NCBI GenBank assembly: GCA_022605955.1
Contig: JAKCOZ010000021.1
Span: forward strand, 13,504,161-13,568,160
DNA length: 64,000 nt
DNA from: Rallus limicola
Taxonomy: Eukaryota > Chordata > Aves > Gruiformes > Rallidae
Direction of reading: 5' to 3'
The notes beneath the pieces were generated by a model. The model saw only the letters and a program-made list of their open reading frames with translations. It had not been told where the DNA came from and searched no databases. The position numbers and the translations under genes were made by a program. This document shows, piece after piece, positions 1 through 11,290 of this stretch. Numbering within the stretch: the first letter of the stretch is position 1; each line of letters starts with the position of its first letter.

Positions 1-946
1 GAGGTACCCAAATAACATAGTTGCAGGCTTTGAACACAATTCAGTTGATACTCATCAAGTCAACATGCAAATTCCATCACTTTTGCAGCTTTGGGCTCCC
101 CTCATCTATGCAGTTGCTGCTATTGCATCACATTTCATCCCAGACAGCTGTGGGATGATGTACATCAGCTTTCACTTTTAAAAGTTTCCCTCTCTCCCAG
201 TACTCCTGACCAAGGATATTCCAAGTTTTACTTTCCAATCCAAGATTTCATCATGTTCAAACATATGGTGATCTTTTCAACTGGATAAATGATGTCCACT
301 AGGGGCTTGTATGAGACCACTAAACTTACTTCTGCTTTTAAAGTAAATCACCAAATTTCAGCCTAGGTATTTAAAGATGAAAAACTAAAATTCAGAATCT
401 GACACTCCCAAAGCTTCATGCTGGTTACTCTGCTCTGCTCCCCTCTCTCTCCTGTTGTCAAGTTGGAGACCATATCCAAGCTACCTCGGTCTGAATTTAT
501 TTGAAGTGTACTGAGATAAAAAGTCCAGCTGCAATATAATTAGAATTTAGTGGGCTAATAGGCTCCAGATTTTTTAAAACTTATTTTCTATTAAAAGGAG
601 ACCTCTCTGCTTATTTCTCATAATTACAGTATGAATTTAAGGTACTATAAAATTAATAGAACACCAGCTCTAGAGACTGAAGTCTCCTACACAGGCAGAC
701 AGCCTGTCCCTGTGGTGCCCTCCAGCTGTGACCGTAACCCTACACATGATAACAACTGCTTTACCTCTAGGCAAACTCATTTATTGACCCTTTAAGATGG
801 ATGTTAAAAGACCAATTGAAGCTAATAATGTGTAATGCTCTTTTGTGAGCTGGATCCTTGGCCATAGAGAACAGATTTTAAATTGCCTACTCCATTACAT
901 GCCACAAAGAACCTGTGGAAAATTCACCCCCTGTTACTGATGAAAG
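1..946. other. Unique non-coding DNA, nothing recognised
   Basis: AT-leaning sequence with stop codons frequent in all frames. The only ORF is 65 codons (91-288) and has no recognisable motif. No repeat family, RNA gene or promoter architecture could be identified. Confidence 0.7.
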
Positions 947-976
947 ATAGACGGATAGACAGACACACACACACAG
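947..976. repeat. (GATAGACA)/(CA)n microsatellite
   Basis: Short simple repeat: two imperfect copies of a gatagac unit followed by about six CA dinucleotides. The length is typical of the short microsatellites found in bird genomes and should be polymorphic at most modestly. Confidence 0.9.
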
Positions 977-2086
977 GGAGATTTGCAAGCTGGAAAGTGA
1001 AAATATGGTAAAGCCACCTTTAGCTTATGCCAGGTCTGATTTGATTTAATGTTTTTGGAGTTTTTGGTAAACATAAGAAGTAAAACAAATCCTCATAGTG
1101 CCCTTTTCTTGCTAGGTACATCAGGACAGATCCTTTAGCCTGGTGCTGGGGTCTGAGCAGGGTTGGGCAGACTGAACCGTGCTCTGGAGATATTGCAGCC
1201 CACTGTCCCACAGCCTTGAGGGTCCTCCAAAGGATTTTGGAGCCATTTCATTCACAAGTTCTCATTCCAGCTGTTAATTTGGCAACAGCAGCACCAAGAG
1301 GTCTGTCCAGGAGAGCCCCAGCCTTGGCTCAGTGTCTACCAAGGAGGATGTCTGTTCTCTGTCTTGCCTGTACTGTGCATCCAGATCCACTTCAGCAAAA
1401 AAACCATCATCTCTTTTCTATGCCCTTGTTGCACAAATAGGTGTGGTTGTATCTGAAAGGCAGTGGCTGCCTGCTGGGAATATAAGAAAGAGGAGATGGA
1501 AAAGGAGATTCCTGTTAGCAGCTCCTGAAGACTGAGACGTTACGTCCAGCCATGTACCTGTGATATGTACAAGTAAAACAGATTTATGTACACACCCATA
1601 TTTGCTCAAGTGTAGGATATAATTATAGTCAATTAAATAATTTCTCTTAAGATGCTCTTTTAGAAATCAAGTTGTTATCTATTCATCAGACTGTCAGTAA
1701 ACACATCTCTCACATGCAACATGTTTAACTTCTGCTCAGGTTACATTACTTATATGCATTCCTTGTGGTAATTAATATTGGTTCCTGGCTTGTCAAAACA
1801 CCTGCAAACAAACAAAAAAAATTAATAATTGAGGGAATTATCCTTCACCCATTTGAGACTAAGTCATGAGGGTTTGTTTCTTTGATTTTTAACTACTTCT
1901 ATATTCCTATACATCTTCTAGAGCTGGGTATGGAGTTGTTATGCCCCCAGTCCTAGTGATGCTCATTCATGCAGGTACCTTCAGGCAAGGGGTTAGATCC
2001 CATCCAGAATTGAGAAGTCCAAATTTAAAAAGCACAAGTTTTACTTTCCAAGGTGTGCATTCAAATCTGATTGCTGTTCATGAATG
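977..2086. other. Unique non-coding DNA, nothing recognised
   Basis: Several ORFs of 60-75 codons overlap between 1020 and 1609 on both strands, which is the pattern of chance ORFs in slightly GC-richer DNA rather than of a gene. An A-rich stretch with caaacaaa units lies near 1805-1820. No identifiable repeat or RNA. Confidence 0.65.
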
Positions 2087-2172
2087 TAATATATATATAT
2101 ACAAACAGACATACACTCATCTTTGTTCATAAACATACTTATTTTTGGCTATATATATATATATATATACAC
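2087..2172. repeat. Two (TA)n microsatellites separated by about 50 bp
   Basis: A (TA) run at 2089-2100 and a longer one at 2150-2170 that passes into a short CA run. The spacer contains ATAC/ACAT-rich sequence, so the whole is probably one decayed alternating purine-pyrimidine repeat. Confidence 0.9.
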
Positions 2173-2894
2173 ACTTGCATATACTCTATGTGCATACAAG
2201 CAAGCCCTGGACCTGTGGCCCAGCTGATTACAGTTCTGTGGGTTATGTTAGTTCTGGCTAAGTGCATTTTGTGATGTTCAGGGTAATGCTCCCACTAAAA
2301 TTCCAGTGTATAAAGCAGGAAGCTTGTCTTAGCTCCCACTACAACTTGGGTTTTTCCTCAACATCTATCAGCTAAACCCATTTTAATCCATCAAAACAGC
2401 TTCTGTCTTTGTCCTAAATAAGTCATGGAGCTTGAACAATGTTATTTCACCTCCCATGCCCTCTTCCCATATTTCTACTGGTGCGAAACACCTGCAAACT
2501 CATTTCAAAAAGCCACACGTTACCCAACAAATGCTGCCTAAGAAAAGCATTCAGGAGTGTTTATGGGGCAGCTGAAGTGTAATGATTTAGTAGATGTTTA
2601 TAAATGTTTATACTGTACAGATTAACATTCCCCAGGGGGCCTGTAATGAAGAGAGTGCTCCAACTGGAATCAAACCAGACAGCCTAGGCTGAATGAGCAT
2701 GAATGAATCCTGCTGGCCTACCCTCACGGGCTGTTTACTCAGTTCGAACGGATTTCCTCTATCCCAGTTCCTTTGGCATTTTGTTTTGGGAGAGGCAGAA
2801 GAAGAGCCTGGTCTCAGAAGAACAGTTTGGAAACAAGCTAGAAAATCCAGCCCATCACTGGAGTCGAAGGCAATTACTCACAAATTGCACCAGA
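2173..2894. other. Unique non-coding DNA, nothing recognised
   Basis: No gene, RNA or repeat recognised. An ORF begins at 2703 and runs 137 codons to 3116, but its 3' half crosses a decayed repeat and its translation has no domain I recognise, so I treat it as chance. Confidence 0.6.
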
Positions 2895-2975
2895 CAAAAG
2901 AACAAAGAGCCCAACCCTTCTGCTGTGGAAGTCGAGGCTGAAACTCCCATTGACTTCAAAGGAAGCTGGGTGTCA
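2895..2975 (+). repeat. Decayed old amniote repeat (core like 'actcccattgacttcaa')
   Basis: Contains actcccattgacttcaaag (2943-2962), preceded by an 'acccttctg' segment. This matches the general form of a repeat seen very often in turtle, crocodile and bird DNA (cactcccattgacttcaatggga and variants). I recall the motif but not a secure family name. Two further fragments with the same core occur at about 40971 and 49935 in this window, which supports a dispersed repeat. Confidence 0.55.
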
Positions 2976-5955
2976 GTCTCAGAACCCAGTTTTCAAACCT
3001 CCTGCCTGAGTGTAAACATGCAAATCACGTTGGAGCAACTAAGTCCTGCTACTGGGCTAGGATCAGGGGGTTGCTATTTACAACTTAGAAGTTTCATGTT
3101 ACCTCACTATATTTGATAAAGCATGACTTCAGGTACTGTGATGCTGCTGGAGGTGCATAGCTGTGGCTGGTAATCTGATTTTTCTAGAAAAAACACTGAT
3201 CAGTAATAGTGGAAAGCTTCACTGAATATCTGGCTGAAGGTGATGGCCATTTTCCATTCAGAGGAAATGAGGGGATGATTTCAATTTGTTTAGTGATGGC
3301 GCTAAGAGTAAAAGTGTTTGCTACTAGTGCTGGGATGCATGCAAGGGATGCCAAATTGCCATGGGTTTAACACCACAAACACCAAACCAAAAACTGCAAG
3401 TCTGGGAACTGGTGGGTAAAGCTGTCCCTGCCTTCATGCCTCAGAAGCAATGAGCAAGAAGGTTTCAAAGGATGCTAACAGCAGTGATGACTCTGGGAAT
3501 TATGAGAGAAAGATCATTTCTTTCGGGCATGGTGCCTGGTGAAGAAAATCAGCCTGTGAAATCACAAGTAAGGAAACAAGTCCCTCTGGGTTTCTGCTGT
3601 GGTCAGGAGAGTAAGACTTTTTATAAGTCATGCATGTATATAATCAGAAAATGAGTCACTGCAAAGGGATCAGGAAAGGGTGGGAATAAAATAGAAAGGA
3701 TCATGGCATGGCCATAGCCAGCACAGGCCAAAAAAAGGTGACCAGAAACCAAGATTTCTCACTTCTCCCTAAATTATTCCACCTCGGGTCTGATAACTAC
3801 ATATGCACATAGGACTGACCGTAAGCATCACACACTATGGGTGTTCCCAAAATAAAATATGAAATATTCCTTGTAAACTCTTAAACCACAGCACTGCAGG
3901 CAGTCACATTGAAAAGCCCTGCTGTGATTCTGCTGCCTCTCTAAGGGATCAGAAGGATGTAGAGGGCTCAATACATAAAAAACATTTTTTCAATGTATTG
4001 CTGAGATGGTTTTAAAGGCTCAAAAATAAGTTTGCTTTAAATCTCAGATAGAGACACTGGACAAAAGTAATTTTGGCTGCAGTGGTTTATTTGCCCATCT
4101 CACAAAGCTGTCTGAGCTAGTTACAGTGTTTGGCAAACACTCCTGCTACACGTTCTACTCTGTAACCCCACTTGGGTCTTTAGACCAGTGGAAAAGACAG
4201 ATACTTGAAATCTTCTAGAGTGCTGTAACCATCAGGTAATTAGCTGTAGCAGACTTACAAAGTAGGAAAGGCTCATGAGAGCTCTGAAATGAAAGCACAA
4301 AATGCCTCCTGGAACTAATTTTAGAGTGGCTTGAAGTATTTAATCCTGCAAATTATTGCAAGTGAGGAAACATCAAGGTACTGCTGGATCTTAATAGTGG
4401 CAAACCAGCAGGAATGGTTCACCCTAAGCTGCCTCCTGCTGATGGCTGAGCAATCAGACACGCTTTACACCACTGACAAGGTGCAGGGGCTGCTATGTTT
4501 TGTTCCCAGCGACTTGGAAAGTGGCCTGAAATTGTTTCTCTCTTCTTTGTGTCTGCAAAGGATCCTTTATCAGCAAATCCAATGCAGTCCTACTTTGCAA
4601 ACAGCAGAAAATATGGAAAGGGAGAATAAACACTCGGGTTGCAGACAGCACCCCACCACTGCATCATGCTAGATCTCAGTTCCATGGCTGTTCTCCATTC
4701 TTCAGAGGGCAGGGAAAGGTTTGTAGAGGGGTACAAGGAGGCAGAGTGCTTTTCTCTTTTGTAACTAGGGTCTCTGTCATTCAGAAAGATGCCTTTCTGG
4801 TTCCTTGCTCTGCTCTTGAGTTCTCATTAATGAGGTTGAGGAGATCAGATTTATCCTTTCATCCCTCTATAGGAGTCAGTTTCTCAATGTGTGAAGCAGG
4901 GAAGGTAAAATGTCAACCTTGGAGGGCTGGTTTTAGGAATGGGAAATGGCAGATCTGAGACTAGAAGCCAGCTCCCTTCTTAAGTCCCACCTGCTCTCAT
5001 GCAGAACTTCAGATTTGCAACCCCCTTCTTTATTTTCATCAGACACCATGTGATGGAACTAGGAAACCCCATGTTTCTTCCCACTGGGAAGCCATTCAAG
5101 AATCCTGTTATTCTGGTGTCTAAAAAACTTCATCTATTTTCCAGACTGAATTTATTCAGAGCCAATTAATACCCATTTGTTCTTGTGCCAGAATATTATT
5201 TTATCTTTAATAAGTAGTCTGTCTAACTCTATGCAAGCTATATAATACTTGATTGCTACACAACTTAGGAGTTTCCTCTTCCACAAGCTGTTGGAAAAAG
5301 GTATTAAGAACAGAACATACTGTAATACCCCATGCAAATTTTGCAGGAGCCCATCCAGGTGTGTGCAAGAATCTATGTACTAATTTCAAAACTATTTCCA
5401 CTACAAGTTTTCCCAGCTGGAAAGCTCTTCTCATCTTTTAAAATCAAAGGAGAGGCAACTACCCCCAGTTTAACATCTTGAAAACTGTTTCCCAAATACT
5501 ATAAGCTGCAATGCCTCCTCCTCTCCAAAGCTCACCAAGCACCACGCAGCAGCTCATCTATAGAGGTAAGAATTAAGATCCTGCATATCTGTTTGAACAA
5601 AAAGCATTTTGGAACTCAGATTTGGTTTCCTTTTAGGCACAGGTATCCTTTTGCACATGCACCATTTATATCTGTGAACCCCAGTGATTGAAAAGTCAGA
5701 ACTGAAGTTTACCATAAAACCTTATTCGTCTGCATTATGAGTCACCCTTTAAATATAGGATTATGTCTTCTTTTCCACCAGATTGTACCTCAGGATGGAC
5801 AGTGCTTCACTTAATAAGCAGATACTTTATATTTTCTTAGAGTTCAGCATGTGGCTTGAGGTCTTATTTACCACATACAATTCAAAACCTGCTTGGAAGA
5901 CACAATTGCTAAATTTCCTGTGAGTTTTTCTAGGGCTCTTATCAGCATGGCATAT
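2976..5955. other. Unique non-coding DNA, nothing recognised
   Basis: About 3 kb with no recognisable exon, RNA gene or young repeat. The longest ORF outside the repeat is 113 codons at 4331-4672, without motifs. A weak MIR-like segment may lie near 4820-4920 (it has 'gtcagtttctcaatgtgtgaa'-type wording) but is too diverged to call. Confidence 0.6.
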
Positions 5956-6105
5956 GAGTGCTTCACAACGTTAATTTCTTTTAACAACACCCTGTAAGAT
6001 GAGAGGATATTATTATTCCTGTTTAACAGATGGGAAACTGAAACACAAAGAGATTAAGGTCAAAATATTCTGGTAGCATTGGGTACCCGAACTGAGATGC
6101 CTGGG
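5956..6105 (-). repeat. MIR SINE fragment, minus orientation
   Basis: The plus strand reads as the reverse complement of MIR: the segment around 'attattattcctgtttaacagatgggaaactgaaacacaaagagattaaggt' keeps the typical order (attattatt, ttacagatgaggaaactga, cacagagaggttaag) with substitutions, followed by a diverged part equivalent to 'gggattcgaaccca'. MIR is a tRNA-derived SINE older than the split of birds and mammals, and surviving avian copies are old and sometimes under constraint. The element cannot be mobile. Confidence 0.8.
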
Positions 6106-6610
6106 AATTGATTTCTCAGAATGTTTAACGTTGTACAGCATCATATGTCAGGAGAAATACCACGGACAATGTATTCAGCAAAGAGGAACACAGAAAAGAA
6201 AATCGAATTAATAGCTAGCTGGGAAGAATTTAGTTTAAATCGAGTTCTCTAAGACTAGATGCGAGTTCTGCAGTACCCAGATGCCTGAGCCATGAGATCC
6301 CCTGTTTTCTTCTCAGTCCTTTGTCTCTTTCTACACTTCTCCCAGCTTCTATACCAAATACAGGCAAAGCCCATGAGACACTAGCCACCTCCTCTACTGA
6401 GCCATGACTCATCTCCTGAGCTGCTCCACCTTCTGAACCGAATGAGAGCAGGGTCTTCCACTAAATATAGTACATAGTCATGTAATTAAAGACTATACCA
6501 AACATGTACAAAAGGAAGCCAAACAAACATTGTGCAGGAAACTCTAATTTAATGATTTCTCAACACCGTTTTTAAAAATAATAAACTTTTCAAGGAGAAC
6601 ACTGTCTCCA
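6106..6610. other. Unique non-coding DNA, nothing recognised
   Basis: No exon or repeat recognised. A 60-codon minus-strand ORF (6230-6412) has no features. Confidence 0.6.
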
Positions 6611-6690
6611 TTATATATACATATATATAAAGGCTTTTTGATATACAAACATATCTATATATGTGAAAAATACAATATATAGGATGAAAA
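6611..6690. repeat. AT-rich simple sequence (TA/ATAC)
   Basis: Interrupted runs of TA and ATAC units (6611-6630, 6650-6664 and a short run near 6674) separated by short unique segments. Looks like a degraded dinucleotide microsatellite. Confidence 0.75.
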
Positions 6691-9600
6691 TATTAGAAGT
6701 GTAGCAATACAAATTTGTAGATATTAACACTCTTGTTGCTGAGACAGATAAGTTGAAATTTTCCACAAACTGGAAAAGGTACCTGGCATAGAATATTAAG
6801 CTCAAATGATGAGTTTTCAACCTGAAATTAGAGGTGATCAAAATTTGCCTAAAGGTTTCAGTTCAGTGTTTTGCCTGTTTTTATGTCTCAGGGAATGAGG
6901 ATATACATGCTTGGGTAAATCAGGATCCTTCATTGCTGAAGGAATACATACATGCAGCACTGCAAGTTTCCACTATGCAGGAAATTCAGTTATTTCACAA
7001 TTTCATTTAATTCTGAATTTGAAGAACACCTATGCCTCCTTTGCATCAAACTTTCAAACTCTCCTTGAAATTTTGTGTTGGGTTTAAATTGTTCTAAATA
7101 AATCAACCAGATTTGGTATCAACATGGGAAATTTTAGTGTGAATGTTCAGAGTTTGAAAGCATCCTAGCTACAGGTATATCACCAGCTATTTCTAAAATA
7201 CCACTCTAGTAGCATATACATTTTGTAATTAAAAACTTATTAATATGCTATGTGTTATTTTCAATACAGAGAAGGTGTCCTGGCTTTTCCAGTCACTTCT
7301 ACTGTCTCTCCCACTTAGACATAGAGGGAGGAGCAGAGCCTTCTTCTCCCCTCATCCACAGTCCTGCCTCATTTCATGTATTTATGAAAAAGGACCCAAA
7401 TCTGAGCATTTTTAATCTAAAAGAAACAACACTAACCAGTAAAACAAGGAGCAGCAGTTCTAAGTTTCCTGTAGACACGCAGGCAGAGCTGTGCCAAGCC
7501 AGCTCTCCTGCTGCTCCAAGTACACAGCGCTTATGGGCTGATACAGGGTATTTTAAGAGGTAAAACCAGGGATTGGGCTAAGAAGGCATTAAATGCAATG
7601 GAAAGCTAGACAGTTTAGCTGTTTCATTGATGGGTAGCTTGTTCTTTTGTGTTTTCTTCTCAAGGGGATGAGTAGAGTGCAAAATGTAACTTGACTCAGA
7701 TGCCTTTGGAGGAGGATACCTGGGGGCTTACTGTGAATCTGGGCATTGAGTTCACAAAGGTCTGCTCAGAAGAACTGCATGAGGGCTGTTCGATCAAAAA
7801 AAGAACATATGTCAGGACCTTCTATTTTGAAGGGAGGTGAGAAGTGGGAATTAAATACCCAGCTGAGAAGGGCTCTTTCCGAAATGCTCAGGCAGTGGAA
7901 ACCGCTCAGCCCAGCAGCTGCCAGCAGCCAGCGAGGAATTCCCCGTCATGAGGGCCATGACTCACACGTGCCCCTGCTGCTTTTCTCCCTCAGATGTAGG
8001 GGCCATATTTGTGGTCTGGGATGTGTCAGGAGAAAGGACCTGGCAGAGGTCACCTCTGTTGCACAACCTCACTGCTCCTGCCTGCCAGTTTGTTCCACCC
8101 AGGGCAGGAGCCGCTGCAGGTGACATAAGCTAGAAGAACCTTTTGCAGCTGATATTTCTTTTCTCCCTTCCTGTTCTTTATTCCTCTGCTCCTCTGGAAT
8201 GATCACAGTAAGTCAGTCAGCTCCTGAGCAATCATAATATTGTCTGCTATAAAAGTCAGTGGGATTTTTAGCATCAGTTTCAGGAGTGTAAAAACGAGGC
8301 TCCACCACACACCACAGGGCTGAAACAGGTATTGAGGCACCTCATTAGTTTTGCTCAATGTATTAACAACAGAGCTGATTCCATCACAGTCTGAGCAGTT
8401 TGCCATGTCTGTTTTTGTGCTTTAGGTATTTACTACTGTTTTTCACAAACCCATTTTAATGCCTTCAGGAGTAATGTATGGGGACAGAATAGCATGAAAA
8501 GGATGGATCCCACCTATTTTAATCTCTAGATGATGAAAATTGTATGAGAAGAGTAGGTTTCACATTGTTCTTTCTCCATAAATGGCTTTATGAGCAGTAA
8601 AAGCAAACATAAACACTGTATAAACACCAAGGTATTCAGGTTTGCTTGGGTTTTACCCAGACACTGCATGGAGTTTTTCAGGTTTCTTCAGGTTTGGGCT
8701 CTGTCTTACTAACTCATTCCATAAAATTGTTGCTGGTTTTAGTTACTGTTAACATAACTAACTAGATACATGTACTAAATTTTTTTTTAACTAATTTTAC
8801 TACAGGAGAGGATTACTTTATAAAAACAGTTCTTAGTATTAATCTTGTTACCTTTCAGCTTGATGAGTAATGTGTGTGACTGTAGTGGTTCTTTTTTTTC
8901 TTCTTTTCTCGGCAGCTCATACTGTTCCAGAGCATGAAGCAGACTGATCTGGACACCCAGGATGGTCTGATTTTCCAGCAACTGACATGCTTTTTTAAAT
9001 AAGCAAATGAGTGAAGCATGACTAATGGACTTTTTGATCCACTGAACATTCGTCTGTGCAATTGCATGAAGAATAGTGAACTTTTGGTGCCAAGGGTAAT
9101 AGCAGTGACCTGGGACATTTCACCATTTCCTTCTCCAGGCTGGGCAGTGTAGTTATAGAGGTATCTGTCACATACACAAACTTTACCTTGTTTGAAGCAT
9201 GACATGACATTTCTAAAATAAATAGCACTTGCCTATATAAGGCAAATTAAAGAGGTTTCTTAGCCTTGCCTTTTCTCATTAATTGATAATCTGACTCCCT
9301 AATTTCCAGATAAAGTCATAGACCATAAGTTATAATGTTGTCTACTTCAGTTCTACCATATTTCATCCTTTGCCTCATGAGGCCGAATTTATTATAGTGA
9401 AGGATGTAATATAAGAGTGTATTTTAAACAATCACGAGTGTACCTGCTTGGCTGCTCATTTTTCACAAAGTCATTCCAGGAAGCATTTAAAAGTCAGAAG
9501 ACTGCCCCAGAATTTGTTTGCATAATCCCAGCTTCATGATTCTGGGAGACAAGGATAGACAGGTTCATTTGAGAGGTTTCCTCTGCTCCTAGTCACACCA

Positions 9601-10049
9601 AAATGTCATAAAGGCAGCCAGACCTTTAACGCACTATTTTCCTACGGTGTCACACAGAGAAATCTCAGTCTAGACCTTCATCCTACAAAAACCCTGCACA
9701 TATGCTCCGTTTTCTTTTCTGTTACCTCTAGGTAAGCAGGGGAAATAATCCATGGCATATAAAGCTGCAGACATGTTCAAATCTCTGCAAAATCACAGCT
9801 ACCACAGACCTGAGCTTTGGAAAGTTGCAGGATTATTCATAATTTCACCAGCCTGATTCATCAGAAGGAATGTGGAACCATTTCGAGTCACATTTAAAGC
9901 TGTTTATGGGTGCTGGGAAAAGTTGTGTCCCCTGAACAATATGTAGCTTTCTCACAACTTCTCTTTCCCTGCTTTAAGGAGAATTAAACCTTTCTGAAAC
10001 TTGCTGGGAAAAAGGGGAGCAGGGGGATAGGGAAGGACAATTTATCTTG
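6691..10049. other. Unique non-coding DNA
   Basis: About 3.4 kb with no recognisable gene. A locally GC-richer patch at 7890-8130 holds overlapping ORFs of 125 and 61 codons in different frames, which argues against coding. The segment 9420-9560 has balanced composition and could be conserved, but I see no decisive motif. A pyrimidine tract lies at about 8889-8907. Confidence 0.6.
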
Positions 10050-10330
10050 AAATTACATTGCTCTTCAGAGTAAACCACAGAGAGCTGTAATGGGACACGT
10101 AATTTTTTTTACATGGTATAATTAATTAGAACCCATAAAACCCAATTAAACAGCACTTTTGAGACTATCAAGTGGTGCATGTTTGAAACTGCAAATATGA
10201 CAGTATAAGTACGTTTTTATAGCTGGGCACACTCCTCAGGATTATTTTCAGTGCTCTACTAAAATGGGAAATGGCACCAGTTTGGCCCCTGCTAATAAAT
10301 CATTTGGAAACAGGCTATATTAATAATCTT
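10050..10330. promoter_or_regulatory. Possible conserved non-coding element (AT-rich, homeodomain-type sites)
   Basis: Dense in ATTA/TAAT cores: ataattaattagaac near 10118 has overlapping TAATTA sites, with caattaaac at 10143, and taataaatc and tattaataatc downstream. Stops occur in all frames. Clustering of TAATTA cores in a low-repeat setting is a common look of vertebrate developmental enhancers, but AT-rich DNA yields such sites by chance. Function is inference only. Confidence 0.25.
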
Positions 10331-10639
10331 TATGGGGTAGGATGGAAGCCAGATGGGGCAGGGAGGGGAGTGTGAAGGTGGCATAATATATTGACCTGGA
10401 AAACATAATCCAGGTCAGAGCAGAAATTTAATCTTGGTGTGTTTTGGAGAGGGTTTGGAACATAAAGGAGAGGTGCTGGGCTGAAAGGGGAGACTTGCCC
10501 TGACGTGAAGGAGAGCAAGCCCTGCTCCATTGGAACGAGAAAGGAGTAAAGCAATGAGCAAAGCTCCAGCAGACTGAACAGCCTTCAGCAAGGCAGGGGC
10601 CTTGTCCCCTTTGCCTGTAAATGAAAAATAGTGCTGGGG

Positions 10640-11290
10640 GAGCTGCCCTCACCCCACTTTTCACAGGCGTACCTTCAGCCTTGCCTCACTGCCCTAGCAG
10701 GGAGTCCTTGCATGTGCGTGCATGCAATGGGCTCAGTGCCGTGTGTATGTGCTGGATACGCAACCTAGTGTGAGTAAAAGCTGGCTTTGCCCTTGTTTAT
10801 TTACATGAGGCCCCACTTATGTTTAACTTGGCAGAGCAGAGGTCTGCGCCCGGTGCCAGGCACTAATTCCTTGAGTGCCCTGACAGGCCCCGGCCTGCGG
10901 CACCTGAAAGCCATTAGCGCTCGGACCCATTCTGTTCTCACATTTCGAGGCAGTGACCCGCAGCCACATACAGCTTCAACAGACACTTCATCATCTCCCC
11001 TGTCATCAGCTTCAAGCTCGGCAGCCTGGGCACCACCAGACCACAATAAGCAAGGAACTAACGAGGGCTCAGGAGAAGCCTCTATCTTAGCAAGCGGCTC
11101 TGCTCTTCCACACGGAGGGCAACCGACAGCGAAGGCCTGCCTCCTTCTTGAATTATGAGTTTGTTTGGGTTTGCAATATTTTATCCTTCAGAAAATAGCA
11201 ATGCAACTAAGTAAACAGTCCCTGACAGCTGAGCTTCAGTGACAGAACCAGGCAGATTAAATTCTAACAGCCCCATTCAACTGTACAGTG
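10640..11290. promoter_or_regulatory. GC-richer, CpG-bearing block; candidate enhancer or conserved element
   Basis: This block stands out from its AT-rich surroundings: many CpGs survive between 10840 and 11130, and several binding-site-like words lie close together. These include ttgtttatttac (forkhead type, about 10794), gcactaattc (10860) and cattagcgctcg (10912). Overlapping ORFs of 123 codons (plus, 10787-11158) and 81 codons (minus) are present but neither resembles a known protein, and two-strand openness is expected from low stop frequency in GC-rich DNA. The flank 11160-11290 continues with a TTTGCAATATTTTAT-like AT segment. It could also be an unrecognised exon or lncRNA exon. Confidence 0.3.

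Noticed and set aside
2741..2752. 'agttcgaacgg' as a tRNA B box
   Set aside because: Does not fit GGTTCGANTCC, and no A box or cloverleaf arms were found around it. No tRNA gene was seen elsewhere either.
4820..4920. Further MIR fragment near 'gtcagtttctcaatgtgtga'
   Set aside because: Similarity limited to the 'cagtttctca.tgtg' word; insufficient to separate from chance.
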